NCBI RefSeq assembly: GCF_010727325.1
Contig: NZ_AP022565.1
Span: 5,642,001-5,706,000, forward strand
Direction: 5' to 3'
Source: Mycolicibacterium alvei
GTDB lineage: Bacteria; Actinomycetota; Actinomycetes; Mycobacteriales; Mycobacteriaceae
DNA: 64,000 nt
Shown here: positions 39,497 to 52,590 of the stretch, in pieces
Layout: the number at the start of each line of letters is the position of its first letter
How positions within the stretch are numbered: position 1 is the stretch's first letter
Notes under the pieces: generated by a model
What the model saw: only the letters and a program-made list of their open reading frames with translations
The model's database searches: none
Told to the model about the DNA's origin: nothing
Made by a program: the position numbers and the translations under genes

Positions 39497-39828
39497 GCAA
39501 TCCCCAGCCCGATGACACACGCCCTGCCCCGTTTTTCCGGTGCGGGGCGTGCGTCGTCGTGGGGACTGTCGACCATGACGAATGCCGTGTACGGCCCAGG
39601 TCACGTCTTCGTATCGCAACGACACGCCAGGGACACGGTCAGCGTGCCGACGGGTGGCGAGCCGTAAGGAGAGATATGTTCTCCTGCACGTGAACAAATA
39701 CCACCGGAGCGATTCGGCCTTATCGGTCGCACCGCAACGGAACGAACGGGTAGCGTCGGGTTTACGCCCGAGGTGACCGAGCAAGTGGCGTAACGACCGA
39801 CTGCGAACAGGAAGTAGGACCCCCCCAC
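39497..39828. other. Gene-free interval between clpP2 and clpX
   Basis: No credible gene is seen. CACGCCC (39518-39524) pairs with GGGCGTG (39545-39551), and GCCCCG/CGGGGC offers a competing inner stem, a plausible clpP2 terminator. AGGAGA and TCTCCT (39667-39672, 39680-39685) form a small inverted repeat about 145 bp before clpX that could be an operator. Confidence 0.5.
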
Positions 39829-41109
39829 ATGGCGCGCATTGGAGACGGCGGTGACCTGCTGAAGTGCTCGTTCTGCGGCAAGAGTCAAAAGCAGGTCAAG
39901 AAGCTCATTGCTGGCCCGGGCGTGTACATCTGCGACGAGTGCATCGATCTGTGCAACGAGATCATCGAGGAGGAACTCGCCGACGCTGACGACGTCAAGC
40001 TCGACGAGCTGCCCAAGCCCATGGAGATCCGGGACTTCCTCGAGGGCTACGTCATCGGTCAGGACACGGCGAAGCGGACGCTGGCCGTGGCCGTCTACAA
40101 CCATTACAAGCGGATCCAGGCGCAGGAGAAGTCCCGCGATTCCCGCACCGAACCCGTCGAGTTGACCAAGTCCAACATCCTGATGCTCGGCCCCACCGGC
40201 TGCGGCAAGACCTATCTGGCGCAGACCCTGGCCAAGATGCTCAACGTGCCGTTCGCCATCGCCGACGCCACCGCGCTGACCGAGGCCGGGTATGTGGGCG
40301 AGGACGTCGAGAACATTCTGCTCAAACTGATCCAGGCCGCTGACTACGACGTCAAGCGCGCCGAGACCGGCATCATCTACATCGACGAGGTCGACAAGAT
40401 CGCCCGCAAGAGTGAGAACCCGTCGATCACCCGCGATGTCTCCGGTGAGGGTGTGCAGCAGGCTCTGCTGAAGATCCTGGAGGGTACTCAGGCCTCGGTC
40501 CCGCCGCAGGGCGGCCGGAAGCATCCGCATCAGGAATTCATCCAGATCGACACCACGAACGTGCTGTTCATCGTGGCGGGTGCGTTCGCGGGCCTGGAGA
40601 GGATCGTCTCGGACCGGGTCGGCAAGCGCGGCCTGGGGTTCGGTGCCGAGGTGCGGTCCAAGGCCGAGATCGACACCCAGGATCACTTCGCCGAGGTGAT
40701 GCCCGAGGATCTGATCAAGTTCGGTCTGATCCCGGAGTTCATCGGTCGTCTGCCGGTCGTGGCCTCCGTGACCAACCTGGACAAGGAGTCCTTGGTCAAG
40801 ATCCTCTCCGAGCCCAAGAACGCTCTGGTCAAGCAGTACGTCCGGTTGTTCGAGATGGACGGTGTGGAACTGGAATTCGACGCTGACGCGTTGGATGCGA
40901 TCGCCGATCAGGCCATCCACCGTGGTACCGGCGCCCGCGGCCTGCGCGCCATCATGGAGGAAGTCCTGCTGCCGGTGATGTACGACATCCCCAGCCGCGA
41001 CGACGTCGCCAAGGTGGTCGTCACGAAGGAGACCGTGCAGGACAACGTGCTGCCGACCATCGTGCCGCGTAAGCCGCCGCGTTCGGAGCGCCGCGACAAG
41101 ACCGCCTGA
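39829..41109 (+). CDS. clpX: ATP-dependent Clp protease ATP-binding subunit ClpX
   Basis: This 426-residue AAA+ unfoldase has the N-terminal zinc-binding domain (CSFCGKSQ ... [10 protein letters not shown]). Walker A is [10 protein letters not shown], Walker [10 protein letters not shown], the pore loop AGYVGED, the RKH loop [10 protein letters not shown] and sensor 2 [10 protein letters not shown]. It recognises substrates and feeds them to ClpP1P2. The length is standard. It is followed by a strong hairpin, so it is the end of its transcript. Confidence 0.97.
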   Translation: MARIGDGGDLLKCSFCGKSQKQVKKLIAGPGVYICDECIDLCNEIIEEELADADDVKLDELPKPMEIRDFLEGYVIGQDTAKRTLAVAVYNHYKRIQAQEKSRDSRTEPVELTKSNILMLGPTGCGKTYLAQTLAKMLNVPFAIADATALTEAGYVGEDVENILLKLIQAADYDVKRAETGIIYIDEVDKIARKSENPSITRDVSGEGVQQALLKILEGTQASVPPQGGRKHPHQEFIQIDTTNVLFIVAGAFAGLERIVSDRVGKRGLGFGAEVRSKAEIDTQDHFAEVMPEDLIKFGLIPEFIGRLPVVASVTNLDKESLVKILSEPKNALVKQYVRLFEMDGVELEFDADALDAIADQAIHRGTGARGLRAIMEEVLLPVMYDIPSRDDVAKVVVTKETVQDNVLPTIVPRKPPRSERRDKTA

Positions 41110-41127
41110 CGCCTCTGACACCGAGAT

Positions 41128-41176
41128 TGCACTCAGGGTCGTGATCCCAATCGGATCACGACCCTGAGTGCATTTT
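41128..41176. terminator. Strong terminator between convergent clpX and fdhD
   Basis: TGCACTCAGGGTCGTGATCC (41128-41147) and its exact reverse complement (41153-41172) form a 20-bp stem with a 5-nt loop. TTTT follows. It lies 18 bp after the clpX stop and 11 bp from the fdhD stop, so it can end both transcripts. Confidence 0.88.
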
Positions 41177-41187
41177 CGACGAGGTTC

Positions 41188-42011
41188 TCAGCGGGTGATG
41201 CGGTCCGGCCGGGTGTAGACGTTCATCGAGTCACCCCGCAGGAACGCCACCAGGGTCAGCCCCGATTGGCTGGCCAGATCGACGGCCAGTGAGGACGGCG
41301 CCGAGACCGCGGCCAGGATCGGGATACCCGCCATCACGGCCTTCTGGGTGAGCTCGAAGGAAGCCCGGCCACTCACCAACAGAACCGTCGCAGTCAACGG
41401 AACCCGGTGGTGTTCCAACGCCCAGCCGATCACCTTGTCGACGGCATTGTGCCGGCCGATGTCCTCGCGGACGACGAGCATGATGCCATCGACGGTGAAC
41501 AGCGCCGCCGCGTGCAGGCCACCGGTGCTGGCGAATACCTTCTGGGCATCTCGCAGCTGGGCCGGCATCGCCGAGAGCATCGCGGCGGCAACCGTCGACG
41601 GGTCATCGCCCGGACAATGCCTGCTGCTCAACCGCACCGCCTCCAGGGAGGCTTTGCCACATACCCCGCACGATGACGTGGTGTAGAAATTTCGGGTCAC
41701 GTCCACATCGGGCCGCGGCACGTCGGGGGCCAGGGTCGCATCCAGCACGTTGTACGTGTTGACCCCGTCCTCCTCGGCACCCCGGCAGTAGCGCACCGAC
41801 ACCAGATCGTCGCGTTGTCCGATCAGACCTTCGGTCAGCAGAAACCCTTGGGCAAGCTCGACATCGGCGCCAGGGGTACGCATCGTGACGGTGATGGGCC
41901 TGCCGTCGACCCGGATCTCCAAGGGTTCCTCGACCACGAGGGTCTCGGGCCGGGCCTCGGCCGTCCCGCCGGTGAAGTGGTGGGCGCGGCGGCGGGCGGT
42001 TACCCGGCCCA

Positions 42012-42012
<1 letters not shown>
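41188..42012 (-). CDS. fdhD: Formate dehydrogenase accessory sulfurtransferase FdhD
   Basis: This 274-residue protein transfers sulfur to the molybdenum cofactor before it is inserted into formate dehydrogenase. The persulfide-carrying cysteines are in [15 protein letters not shown], and [18 protein letters not shown] plus [15 protein letters not shown] are the conserved FdhD blocks. The GTG start overlaps the fdhF stop by one base, so the two are co-translated and expected to act together. Confidence 0.95.
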
Positions 42013-44318
<2,306 letters not shown>

Positions 44319-44409
44319 GAACCCAATCTAGTCACATTTCGATTTCGGGTCGGGGGACCGGGCGGTGCTGCAGAGCGCGGAGATGGACGTGGCCGGGGAG
44401 ACTGCATCC

Positions 44410-45276
44410 ATGTCGCAAGAGCTGGTCCCCGGGGTCACCGTGCTGGGCAACCTCGCGATCGACACGATCGACGGGGCGCCGCCCAGCCCGGGGGGATGTG
44501 CTTCGTTCGCCGGAGTGGCACTGCAGGCGGCGGGTGGGTCCGGCCGGATCGTCGCGATGGGCGCCGAACGTGACCACGCTCTGTTCGACGGGCTTCGAGC
44601 CCGATTCGGGTCGCTGGTGCAGATCCTGCCTTCGGAGGCGACGAGTTCGTTCAGCCTCGACTACGACGACACCGATCACCGACATATCGGAGTGCAGGCG
44701 ATCGGCCCGGTGTGGACCGAGGCGGAGATCGACGCGGCGGATCCGACGACGACATGGGTGCACCTGGCTCCGTTGCTGCGCACCGATTTCCCGGCCTCGA
44801 CGCTCGCTGCCCTGGCGGCGCGCGGCCATCGGGTCGCCTATGACGGGCAGGGGTTGGTGCGGGCCGACCGATTGGGTCCGCTGGTCGAGGATCGTCACTT
44901 TTCCGCAGACCTGCTGGTCAACATCGACGTCCTCAAACTCGCCGAGGACGAGGCGGTGATCGTCGCTGACGGCGCGTTCGACGCGTCGGCCGCGGAACGA
45001 CTCGGCGTCGCGGAGATTCTGGTGACCTACGGTTCAGCGGGATGTGACATCTATGTCGACGGTGCGGTGCAGCGCGTGCCGGCGGCCTGGCGGGTGCTGG
45101 ATGTCCAGACCACGGGGGCGGGGGACATGTTCACCGCCTGTTATGTCGCACACCGCGCGGCGGGACACGATCCGCATCGCGCCGCGGAGGCGGCGAGCGC
45201 ACTCGTGGCCGAGGAGTTGGACAAGCGGCTGCACGTCGGCAGCACCGATCGCGGACAGGCGCAGGCCGGGGTCTAA
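44410..45276 (+). CDS. PfkB family carbohydrate kinase
   Basis: This 288-residue ribokinase-like protein has the anion-hole/ATP motif QTTGAGDMFTACYVAHR near the C-terminus and a Gly-rich N-terminal GGCASFAGVALQAAGGSG. It should phosphorylate a sugar or nucleoside hydroxyl group. The ATG giving MSQELVPG was chosen; ATG codons 27 and 45 bp upstream are possible but less well placed. It is divergent from fdhF. The substrate is unknown. Confidence 0.85.
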   Translation: MSQELVPGVTVLGNLAIDTIDGAPPSPGGCASFAGVALQAAGGSGRIVAMGAERDHALFDGLRARFGSLVQILPSEATSSFSLDYDDTDHRHIGVQAIGPVWTEAEIDAADPTTTWVHLAPLLRTDFPASTLAALAARGHRVAYDGQGLVRADRLGPLVEDRHFSADLLVNIDVLKLAEDEAVIVADGAFDASAAERLGVAEILVTYGSAGCDIYVDGAVQRVPAAWRVLDVQTTGAGDMFTACYVAHRAAGHDPHRAAEAASALVAEELDKRLHVGSTDRGQAQAGV

Positions 45277-45319
45277 ACTCGACAGGTGTCAAGTTCAAGG
45301 TTGCCGGTGCTAGCGGAGA

Positions 45320-45340
45320 GCTACCGGCCAGTAGCTTTTT
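45320..45340 (+). terminator. Rho-independent terminator or attenuator upstream of korA
   Basis: GCTAC (45320-45324) and GTAGC (45331-45335) form a hairpin followed by TTTTT. An overlapping alternative stem uses CCGGT...TAGC with GCTA...CCGG (from about 45304 to 45328) and would break the terminator. It may simply end the PfkB transcript or act as an attenuator. Confidence 0.55.
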
Positions 45341-45345
45341 CCTTA

Positions 45346-45360
45346 GAGAATGGCATTCTC
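45346..45360. promoter_or_regulatory. 7-1-7 palindrome resembling a Fur-family operator
   Basis: GAGAATG-G-CATTCTC is a perfect 15-bp 7-1-7 inverted repeat. Flanking TTA and CTAA extend the symmetry imperfectly to 45343-45364. Fur, Zur and PerR operators share this geometry. It lies 240 bp before korA, which encodes an iron-sulfur-type oxidoreductase partner. The regulator is not identified. Confidence 0.45.
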
Positions 45361-45599
45361 CTAAACGTGACGAAAACCACAGATTTGTCTCAAACCGGGC
45401 TTGTTCACGCCCACGAGCAGCGTCTTCGTCGAGGGTTCACCCGCGTGTCGGGGGTCCGCGCGGTGTAGTGCACCCTAAGAGCAATGCAATAATCGGTACT
45501 GGTAGTGACATCAAAATTCGGTGGACGTTCGATCCGGCGGCAAGTTGCGCGACAGCGGCCCGGAAAGACGTGGTCTAAGCAGTGTGAAAGGCGGTAGCC

Positions 45600-47552
45600 G
45601 TGGGTGAGAACGGCAACGGCACTGGCGCCGCGCCGCGGCAGAAGCTCGAGAAGGTCGTGATCCGATTCGCCGGCGACTCCGGCGACGGTATGCAGCTGAC
45701 CGGTGACCGCTTCACTTCCGAAGCTGCACTGTTCGGCAACGACCTGGCGACCCAGCCGAATTACCCGGCCGAGATCCGAGCGCCACAGGGCACCCTGCCC
45801 GGTGTGTCGTCGTTTCAGATCCAGATCGCCGACTATGACATCCTCACCGCCGGTGACCGCCCCGACGTGCTCGTGGCGATGAATCCGGCCGCCCTCAAGG
45901 CCAATGTCTCGGACCTGCCTCGCGGCGGCCTGATCATTGCCAACTCGGATGAGTTCACCAAGCGCAATCTCGCCAAGGTCGGATACGACGCCAATCCCCT
46001 TGAGGATGACACGTTGTCCGACTATGTCGTGACCTCCGTTGCGATGACGACGCTGACCCTGGGTGCCGTCGAAGCGATCGGCGCCACCAAGAAGGACGGC
46101 CAGCGCGCCAAGAACATGTTCGCTCTCGGTCTGCTGTCGTGGATGTACGGCCGCGAACTCGACCACAGCGAGTCGTTCATCCGGGAGAAGTTCTCTCGCA
46201 AGCCCGACGTGGCCGAGGCCAACGTCCTGGCGCTGAAGGCCGGTTGGAACTACGGCGAGACCACCGAGGCGTTCGCCACCACCTACGAGGTGTCGCCGGC
46301 CAAGCTCAAGTCCGGTGAATATCGCCAGATCTCGGGCAACACCGCGCTGGCCTACGGCATCGTGGCCGCCGGCCACCTGGCCGAGATCCAGGTGGTGCTG
46401 GGCACTTACCCGATCACCCCGGCGTCGGACATCCTGCACGAGCTGTCCAAGCACAAGAACTTCAACATCCTGACCTTCCAGGCCGAGGACGAGATCGCCG
46501 GCATCGGTGCGGCCATCGGCGCCTCCTACGGCGGCGCGCTGGGTGTCACCAGCACGTCGGGTCCGGGTATCTCGCTCAAGTCCGAGGCAATCGGCCTGGC
46601 CGTGATGACCGAACTGCCGCTGCTCATCGTCGACGTGCAGCGCGGTGGCCCGTCGACCGGTCTGCCGACCAAGACCGAGCAGGCCGACCTGCTGCAGGCG
46701 CTGTTCGGCCGCAACGGCGAGTCGCCGGTGGCGGTCCTGGCTCCGAAGTCGCCGTCGGACTGCTTCGACATCGCCGTGGAGGCCTCGCGCATCGCGATCG
46801 ACTACCACACCCCGGTCATCATCCTGTCCGACGGTGCGGTCGCCAACGGCTCTGAGCCCTGGCAGATTCCGGACATCAGCAGCTACCCGCCGATCGAGCA
46901 CAAGCTGGCCAAGGCCGGCGAGCCGTTCGCGCCCTACGCGCGTAATCCCGAGACCCTGGCCCGGCAGTTCGCCGTGCCCGGTACCCCGGGCCTGGAGCAC
47001 CGGATCGGTGGCCTGGAGGCCGCCAACGGTTCGGGCAACATCTCCTACGAGCCCAAGAACCACGACCTCATGGTGCGGCTGCGCCAGGAGAAGATCGCCG
47101 GCATCACGGTGCCCGATCTGGAGGTCGAGGACCCCACCGGCGACGCCGAACTGCTGATGCTCGGTTGGGGCAGCAGCTACGGCCCGATCGGCGAGGCCTG
47201 CCGGCGCGCCCGGCGCAAGGGCATCAAGGTGGCCCAGGCACATCTACGCCACCTCAATCCCTTCCCGGCCAACCTCGGGGAGGTGCTGCGCCGTTACCCG
47301 AACGTGGTGTTGCCGGAGATGAACCTCGGTCAGCTGGCGCTGCTGCTGCGCGGCAAGTACCTGGTCGACGTCCAGTCGGTGACCAAGGTGGAGGGCATGG
47401 CCTTCCTCGCCGACGAGGTCGAAGGCATCATCGAAGCGGCCCTGGATGGCACGCTGGGTGAAAAGGAGGCGGACAAGGCGAAGTTCGCAAGGTTGGCGGC
47501 GGCCACCATCGAGGAACCAACTGAGTCGAATGCTGTGGGAGCGAACGCATGA
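45600..47552 (+). CDS. korA: 2-oxoglutarate:ferredoxin oxidoreductase alpha subunit KorA
   Basis: This 650-residue subunit fuses the gamma-type domain (VVIRFAGDSGDGMQLTGDR, AEIRAPQGTLPGVSSFQ) with the alpha-type pyrimidine/CoA domain (YPITPASDILHELSK, TSTSGPGISLKSEAIGLA). With KorB it decarboxylates 2-oxoglutarate to succinyl-CoA, reducing ferredoxin, as an alternative TCA step. In M. tuberculosis it serves the lipid-grown state. Translation starts with GTG. The stop overlaps korB as ATGA. Confidence 0.95.
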   Translation: MGENGNGTGAAPRQKLEKVVIRFAGDSGDGMQLTGDRFTSEAALFGNDLATQPNYPAEIRAPQGTLPGVSSFQIQIADYDILTAGDRPDVLVAMNPAALKANVSDLPRGGLIIANSDEFTKRNLAKVGYDANPLEDDTLSDYVVTSVAMTTLTLGAVEAIGATKKDGQRAKNMFALGLLSWMYGRELDHSESFIREKFSRKPDVAEANVLALKAGWNYGETTEAFATTYEVSPAKLKSGEYRQISGNTALAYGIVAAGHLAEIQVVLGTYPITPASDILHELSKHKNFNILTFQAEDEIAGIGAAIGASYGGALGVTSTSGPGISLKSEAIGLAVMTELPLLIVDVQRGGPSTGLPTKTEQADLLQALFGRNGESPVAVLAPKSPSDCFDIAVEASRIAIDYHTPVIILSDGAVANGSEPWQIPDISSYPPIEHKLAKAGEPFAPYARNPETLARQFAVPGTPGLEHRIGGLEAANGSGNISYEPKNHDLMVRLRQEKIAGITVPDLEVEDPTGDAELLMLGWGSSYGPIGEACRRARRKGIKVAQAHLRHLNPFPANLGEVLRRYPNVVLPEMNLGQLALLLRGKYLVDVQSVTKVEGMAFLADEVEGIIEAALDGTLGEKEADKAKFARLAAATIEEPTESNAVGANA

Positions 47553-48631
47553 CTGACCTGATCGGCGCAGACCTGGGGCTGACAGACGCGGCTCCGACCA
47601 AGAACGCCCTGGTGCCCACCACCGACCAACCGCAGAAGGGCAAGGACTTCACCAGCGACCAGGAGGTCCGCTGGTGCCCGGGTTGCGGTGACTACGTCAT
47701 CCTCAACACCATCCGCAACTTCCTGCCGGAGCTGGGTCTGAAGCGCGAGAACATCGCGTTCATCAGCGGCATCGGCTGCTCGAGCCGGTTCCCGTACTAC
47801 CTGGAGACCTACGGCTTCCACTCGATCCACGGGCGCGCCCCGACCATCGCCACCGGTCTGGCGTTGGCCCGGCCGGACCTGTCGGTGTGGGTCGTCACCG
47901 GCGACGGTGACTCGCTGTCGATCGGTGGTAATCACCTGATCCACGCGTTGCGCCGCAACATCAACATCACGATCCTGCTGTTCAACAACCGGATCTACGG
48001 CCTGACCAAGGGGCAGTACTCGCCGACCTCGGAGGTCGGCAAGGTCACCAAGTCCACCCCGATGGGCTCGCTGGACTACCCGTTCAACCCGGTGTCGCTG
48101 GCGCTGGGGGCCGAGGCCACCTTCGTGGGCCGTGCACTGGACTCCGACCGCAAGGGCCTGTCCGAGGTGCTGCGCGGCGCGGCCGAGCACCGCGGTGCCG
48201 CCCTGGTGGAGATCATGCAGGACTGCCCGATCTTCAACGACGGGTCGTTCGACGCGCTGCGCAAGGAAGGTGCCGAGGAACGCCTGATCAACGTCAGCCA
48301 CGGCGAGCCGATCAAGTTCGGTGTGGACGGCGAGTACTGCGTGGTCAAGTCTGGCTACGGACTCGAGGTGGCCAAGACCGCCGAGGTCGCCGCCGACGAC
48401 ATCGTGGTGCACAACGCCGAGATCGACGATCCCGCTTATGCATTCGCGCTGTCACGGTTGAGCGAGCAGAACCTCGATCACATGGTGATGGGCATCTTCC
48501 GGAAGGTCAGCCGACCGACCTACGACGACGCCGCGCGTCAGCAGGTCAACACGGCCATCGAATCCAAGCCCCATGACACCGCGGCTCTGCAATCCTTGCT
48601 GCGTGGCAAAGACACCTGGACTGTCGACTGA
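47549..48631 (+). CDS. korB: 2-oxoglutarate:ferredoxin oxidoreductase beta subunit KorB
   Basis: This 360-residue subunit binds thiamine diphosphate and a 4Fe-4S cluster. [11 protein letters not shown] gives two cluster cysteines and [11 protein letters not shown] a third. The TPP motif is [15 protein letters not shown] to [14 protein letters not shown]. The fourth cysteine may be the one in [10 protein letters not shown]. The length is standard. It partners KorA and is followed by mobA. Confidence 0.96.
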   Translation: MTDLIGADLGLTDAAPTKNALVPTTDQPQKGKDFTSDQEVRWCPGCGDYVILNTIRNFLPELGLKRENIAFISGIGCSSRFPYYLETYGFHSIHGRAPTIATGLALARPDLSVWVVTGDGDSLSIGGNHLIHALRRNINITILLFNNRIYGLTKGQYSPTSEVGKVTKSTPMGSLDYPFNPVSLALGAEATFVGRALDSDRKGLSEVLRGAAEHRGAALVEIMQDCPIFNDGSFDALRKEGAEERLINVSHGEPIKFGVDGEYCVVKSGYGLEVAKTAEVAADDIVVHNAEIDDPAYAFALSRLSEQNLDHMVMGIFRKVSRPTYDDAARQQVNTAIESKPHDTAALQSLLRGKDTWTVD

Positions 48632-49220
48632 TCCTGATCGCAGCGACCAACACGATCTGAGCACAGCCCCGCTCGCCGCGGTAGTTCTGGCGGGCGGGGC
48701 TTCGCGCCGTATGGGGCGCGACAAGGCGACGCTGCCGTTTGACGGTTCGACGATGGTCGAGCATGTGGTCGCCGCCGTGAGTACGCGGTGCGCACCGGTT
48801 TTTGTCATCGCCGCACCCGGCCAGCCGCTGCCTGAACTGCGGGCTGAGGTGCTGCGCGACGAGGTGCGGGGGGTGGGGCCGCTGGTCGCGACCGGCCGTG
48901 GGCTGCGTGCCGTCGCCGAAGCCGGCCTGGAGCGCGCCTTCGTCTGCGCGGTCGACATGCCGTATCTGAATTCCGAACTGATCGGTGTCCTGGCGGCCGC
49001 GGCCGACCGGGTGCCCGCCGATATCGTGCTGCCCTGGGACGGCAGGGCCCATTACCTGGCGGGGATCTATCGCAGCGCGCTCACCGAGCAGATCGCGGTC
49101 CTGGTGCGTGCCGGCCGGCGCAGCATGCGCGCGCTGGCCGAGTCCGTCGATACGCAGCGGATCGTGATGCCACCGCAGCGAGCGCTGACCAACGTCAACA
49201 CGGCAGCCGATCTGCCCTGA
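48603..49220 (+). CDS. mobA: Molybdenum cofactor guanylyltransferase MobA
   Basis: This protein of about 205 residues transfers GMP to molybdopterin to make MGD cofactor. The nucleotide signature is [20 protein letters not shown], with [10 protein letters not shown] as the metal-binding part. No good ATG precedes the domain. A GTG at 48603, overlapping korB, gives a length near the M. tuberculosis protein (201 aa); an ATG at 48573 is the alternative. MGD made here would be needed by the FdhF enzyme in this same window. Confidence 0.88.
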   Translation: MAKTPGLSTDPDRSDQHDLSTAPLAAVVLAGGASRRMGRDKATLPFDGSTMVEHVVAAVSTRCAPVFVIAAPGQPLPELRAEVLRDEVRGVGPLVATGRGLRAVAEAGLERAFVCAVDMPYLNSELIGVLAAAADRVPADIVLPWDGRAHYLAGIYRSALTEQIAVLVRAGRRSMRALAESVDTQRIVMPPQRALTNVNTAADLP

Positions 49221-49242
49221 GCGCCGCTATTCGGTAGATGGT

Positions 49243-49311
49243 ATGCAGCAAATTATGAATTAGTCGCGAAACTCGGCCCAATTTATCGTGTCGAGATAAT
49301 TCAGCCTGCAT
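49243..49311. repeat. Nested three-tier inverted repeat after mobA
   Basis: ATGCAG (49243-49248) pairs with CTGCAT (49306-49311), TGAATTA (49256-49262) with TAATTCA (49297-49303), and CTCG (49272-49275) with CGAG (49292-49295), all in nested order. The arms are AT-rich, unlike the GC terminators elsewhere. It starts 22 bp after the mobA stop. Confidence 0.6.
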
Positions 49312-49870
49312 TTCGCCATATTTGAGGTCCCGGAAAGCGGGCGAATTGGGGAAACGCCAGCGGTGATTGTGTGCCGGTCGGTCACGGAAGCCGCTGGGGC
49401 TCAGTACCATTCGATGGACCGCTGGTGGCGTGAATGCAGCGGGAAATTCGTTGCGGTGTACGACGAAGCTGCGCTATTCCCGACAAAAACACCCTGACCG
49501 CACGCTTTGCGTGGCATGCGGAATTCATCGCTCGGCGTCAGAGTTGGCCCAGCGACTTGGCGCTTCATGCTGTCTTGGTGTAATCAATTGCAGGGCAACA
49601 CAGTTGGATGATCTACGCCGACCGCTGGCGCGCTGGAACGGCCGTCGCAAGGGTGTGGCGAGGGTCGGCAAGCCGGTCGATAAGTGTTGTGCGCCAGTGC
49701 TTTCGGGTGGAATTCAGGCTGCCTGGCGGGTGAGGGCTGCAGCGAACAGATTTGCGCGATTCGATGCGCGATGACACTCGCCGATGGCATCCACCAGCGC
49801 TTTTAGCGTCAATGGGCCCAGGTGTCGGTGTTGCTGCGCCCGAATCAGGTGGGCCAGCTCACAAAATATG

Positions 49871-49886
49871 CGTGATCTCGGTCACG
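49871..49886. promoter_or_regulatory. CRP-type binding site upstream of the first rpf gene
   Basis: CGTGATCTCGGTCACG is a perfect 5-6-5 palindrome. It fits the extended mycobacterial CRP consensus GTGANNTNGNTCAC, including the central T and G. CRP (Rv3676) is known to regulate rpfA in M. tuberculosis. It lies about 390 bp before the start codon, implying a long leader. Confidence 0.6.
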
Positions 49887-50009
49887 ATTTGTTTGCGCCA
49901 ATCACGAAACGGTAACGACGCTGGTCCGTGGCTGACCTGCACAGACAGTTCGTTCAGCGTCGCGTTATCTATCCGTGATCATTCCGCGATCGTGGCTACA
50001 TCGGGATGA

Positions 50010-51305
<1,296 letters not shown>

Positions 51306-51307
51306 GC

Positions 51308-52454
51308 TCAGCGCACGGGGGTGAACGCCCCGCGCGCGGCGATCGAGGCCAGATGCCGGGTCAATACATATTCAGGCACGAGGACCGACGCCCGTGTGGC
51401 AGCGGCGCTGAGTACCTGCGGACGAAGGTTCACCACCCGGCCGATGAACTGTGACTCCCGCACGATCGCCATCACGCGTCTGCGTCGCACGGTCGCGAAT
51501 CGGGAGAAGGCGGTCGCCAGATCGGGCTCCCGGGCCGCGAGCCCGGCCAACGTGGCGGCATCCTCCAACCCCTGACAACCGCCCTGGCCCAGATGCGGGC
51601 GCATCGGATGGGCGGCGTCCCCGGCGATCACCACAGGCCCCCGGGCCCAGTAGCGGGCCGGGGCCCGGTCGTATAGATCGTTGCGGAGCACCTGATCGGG
51701 ATCTGTAGTGGCGAGCAGCGTCGGGACGGGGTCGGCCCAGGTGCCGAAGATCTGTTGCAGGTGCCTCAACTCTCCGTCGCCGTTCCGGTGTCCCTGCGGA
51801 GCCCGTTGGGTGGCGAACCAGTACGTGTGGTCGGGGCCGAGGGGCACGTGGCCGGCCTCCATCCCGGGGCCATCGTCTCGCCCGCGAGTTCGGGGTCGAT
51901 GGCATGGTCGGCCACCCCGCGCCAGGCCGTGTACCCGGCGTAGCGACGTTCCAGTGGACCGTTGAGGTGACGCGCCACCGTGGAATCGACTCCGTCGGCG
52001 CCGATGACCGCGGCCACCGCCCGCACCGATCCATCCGACAACCGCACCCGCACCTCACCGTCGCGTGCGTCGAGTGTCTGCGCGCCCACCCGTATTCGAC
52101 GGTGTCGGGGTGCAACGCCCCGGTGAGGATCTCGGTCAACGCGGTTCGATGAATCACCACGAGCGGTTCGCCGAGTGCCCGAATCATCCGGTCGGCCGCC
52201 GGGCGACGCAGCCAGGTGCCATCGTGCCAGCGCATGGCCCCCGCGGTGACCCGCCCGCCGGACGCGCGCACCTGGTCGCCCAGTCCGATCTCGTCGAGCG
52301 CAGCGAGCGCATTGGGCCAGATGCTGATGCCGGCCCCCGTGGTGGTGTCGGCACGCGCCTCGACGACGGACACCTCAAACCCGTGACGCTGCAACGCGAC
52401 TGCGGTGGCCAGGCCGGTGATACCTGCGCCGACGACCAGGACGGACTGTGCCAT
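51308..52454 (-). CDS. FAD-dependent monooxygenase, reading frame broken twice
   Basis: About 381 residues can be rebuilt across three frames. The first (from 52454) holds the FAD-binding VLVVGAGITGLATAVALQRH and ARADTTTGAGISI. The second holds VIGADGVDSTVARHLNG. The third holds VVIAGDAAHPMRPHLGQGG, the conserved GD motif. It is a class A flavoprotein monooxygenase. The breaks are near 52089-52091 and 51863-51865; both behave as single-base deletions in runs of G (minus strand). With the neighbouring cases they look like sequencing errors, although a true pseudogene cannot be excluded. Substrate unknown. Confidence 0.8.
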
Positions 52455-52590
52455 CGGTCGAATCTAGCCGGGCTGGGTCCGGGCGACTCACCACGGTCGG
52501 TGGGGGCTGGGTAGCCTTCCAGCGTTCTCGCAGTGTGCCTACCGGTTCCCGCGCCGAATTTGCCGGGATGGAACGAATGAATGAGGTCAG

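Larger units (their letters stand above)
45277..45599. other. Leader region between the PfkB gene and korA
   Basis: This 323-bp interval contains a possible leaderless uORF start (TAAACT at 45274-45279 followed by GTG at 45286; frame open to 45468), a terminator at 45320-45340 with an alternative fold, and a 7-1-7 palindrome at 45346-45360. No full-size gene is seen. The promoter of korA probably lies in the second half. Confidence 0.5.

Noticed and set aside
49367..49774. 135-codon frame in the mobA-rpf interval
   Set aside because: It has no recognisable domain, odd Cys/Arg composition, no ribosome site, and lies in a relatively AT-rich regulatory region.
51308..52454. Calling the flavin monooxygenase a true pseudogene
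   Set aside because: Essential neighbours show the same type of indel, so sequence error is the simpler explanation.
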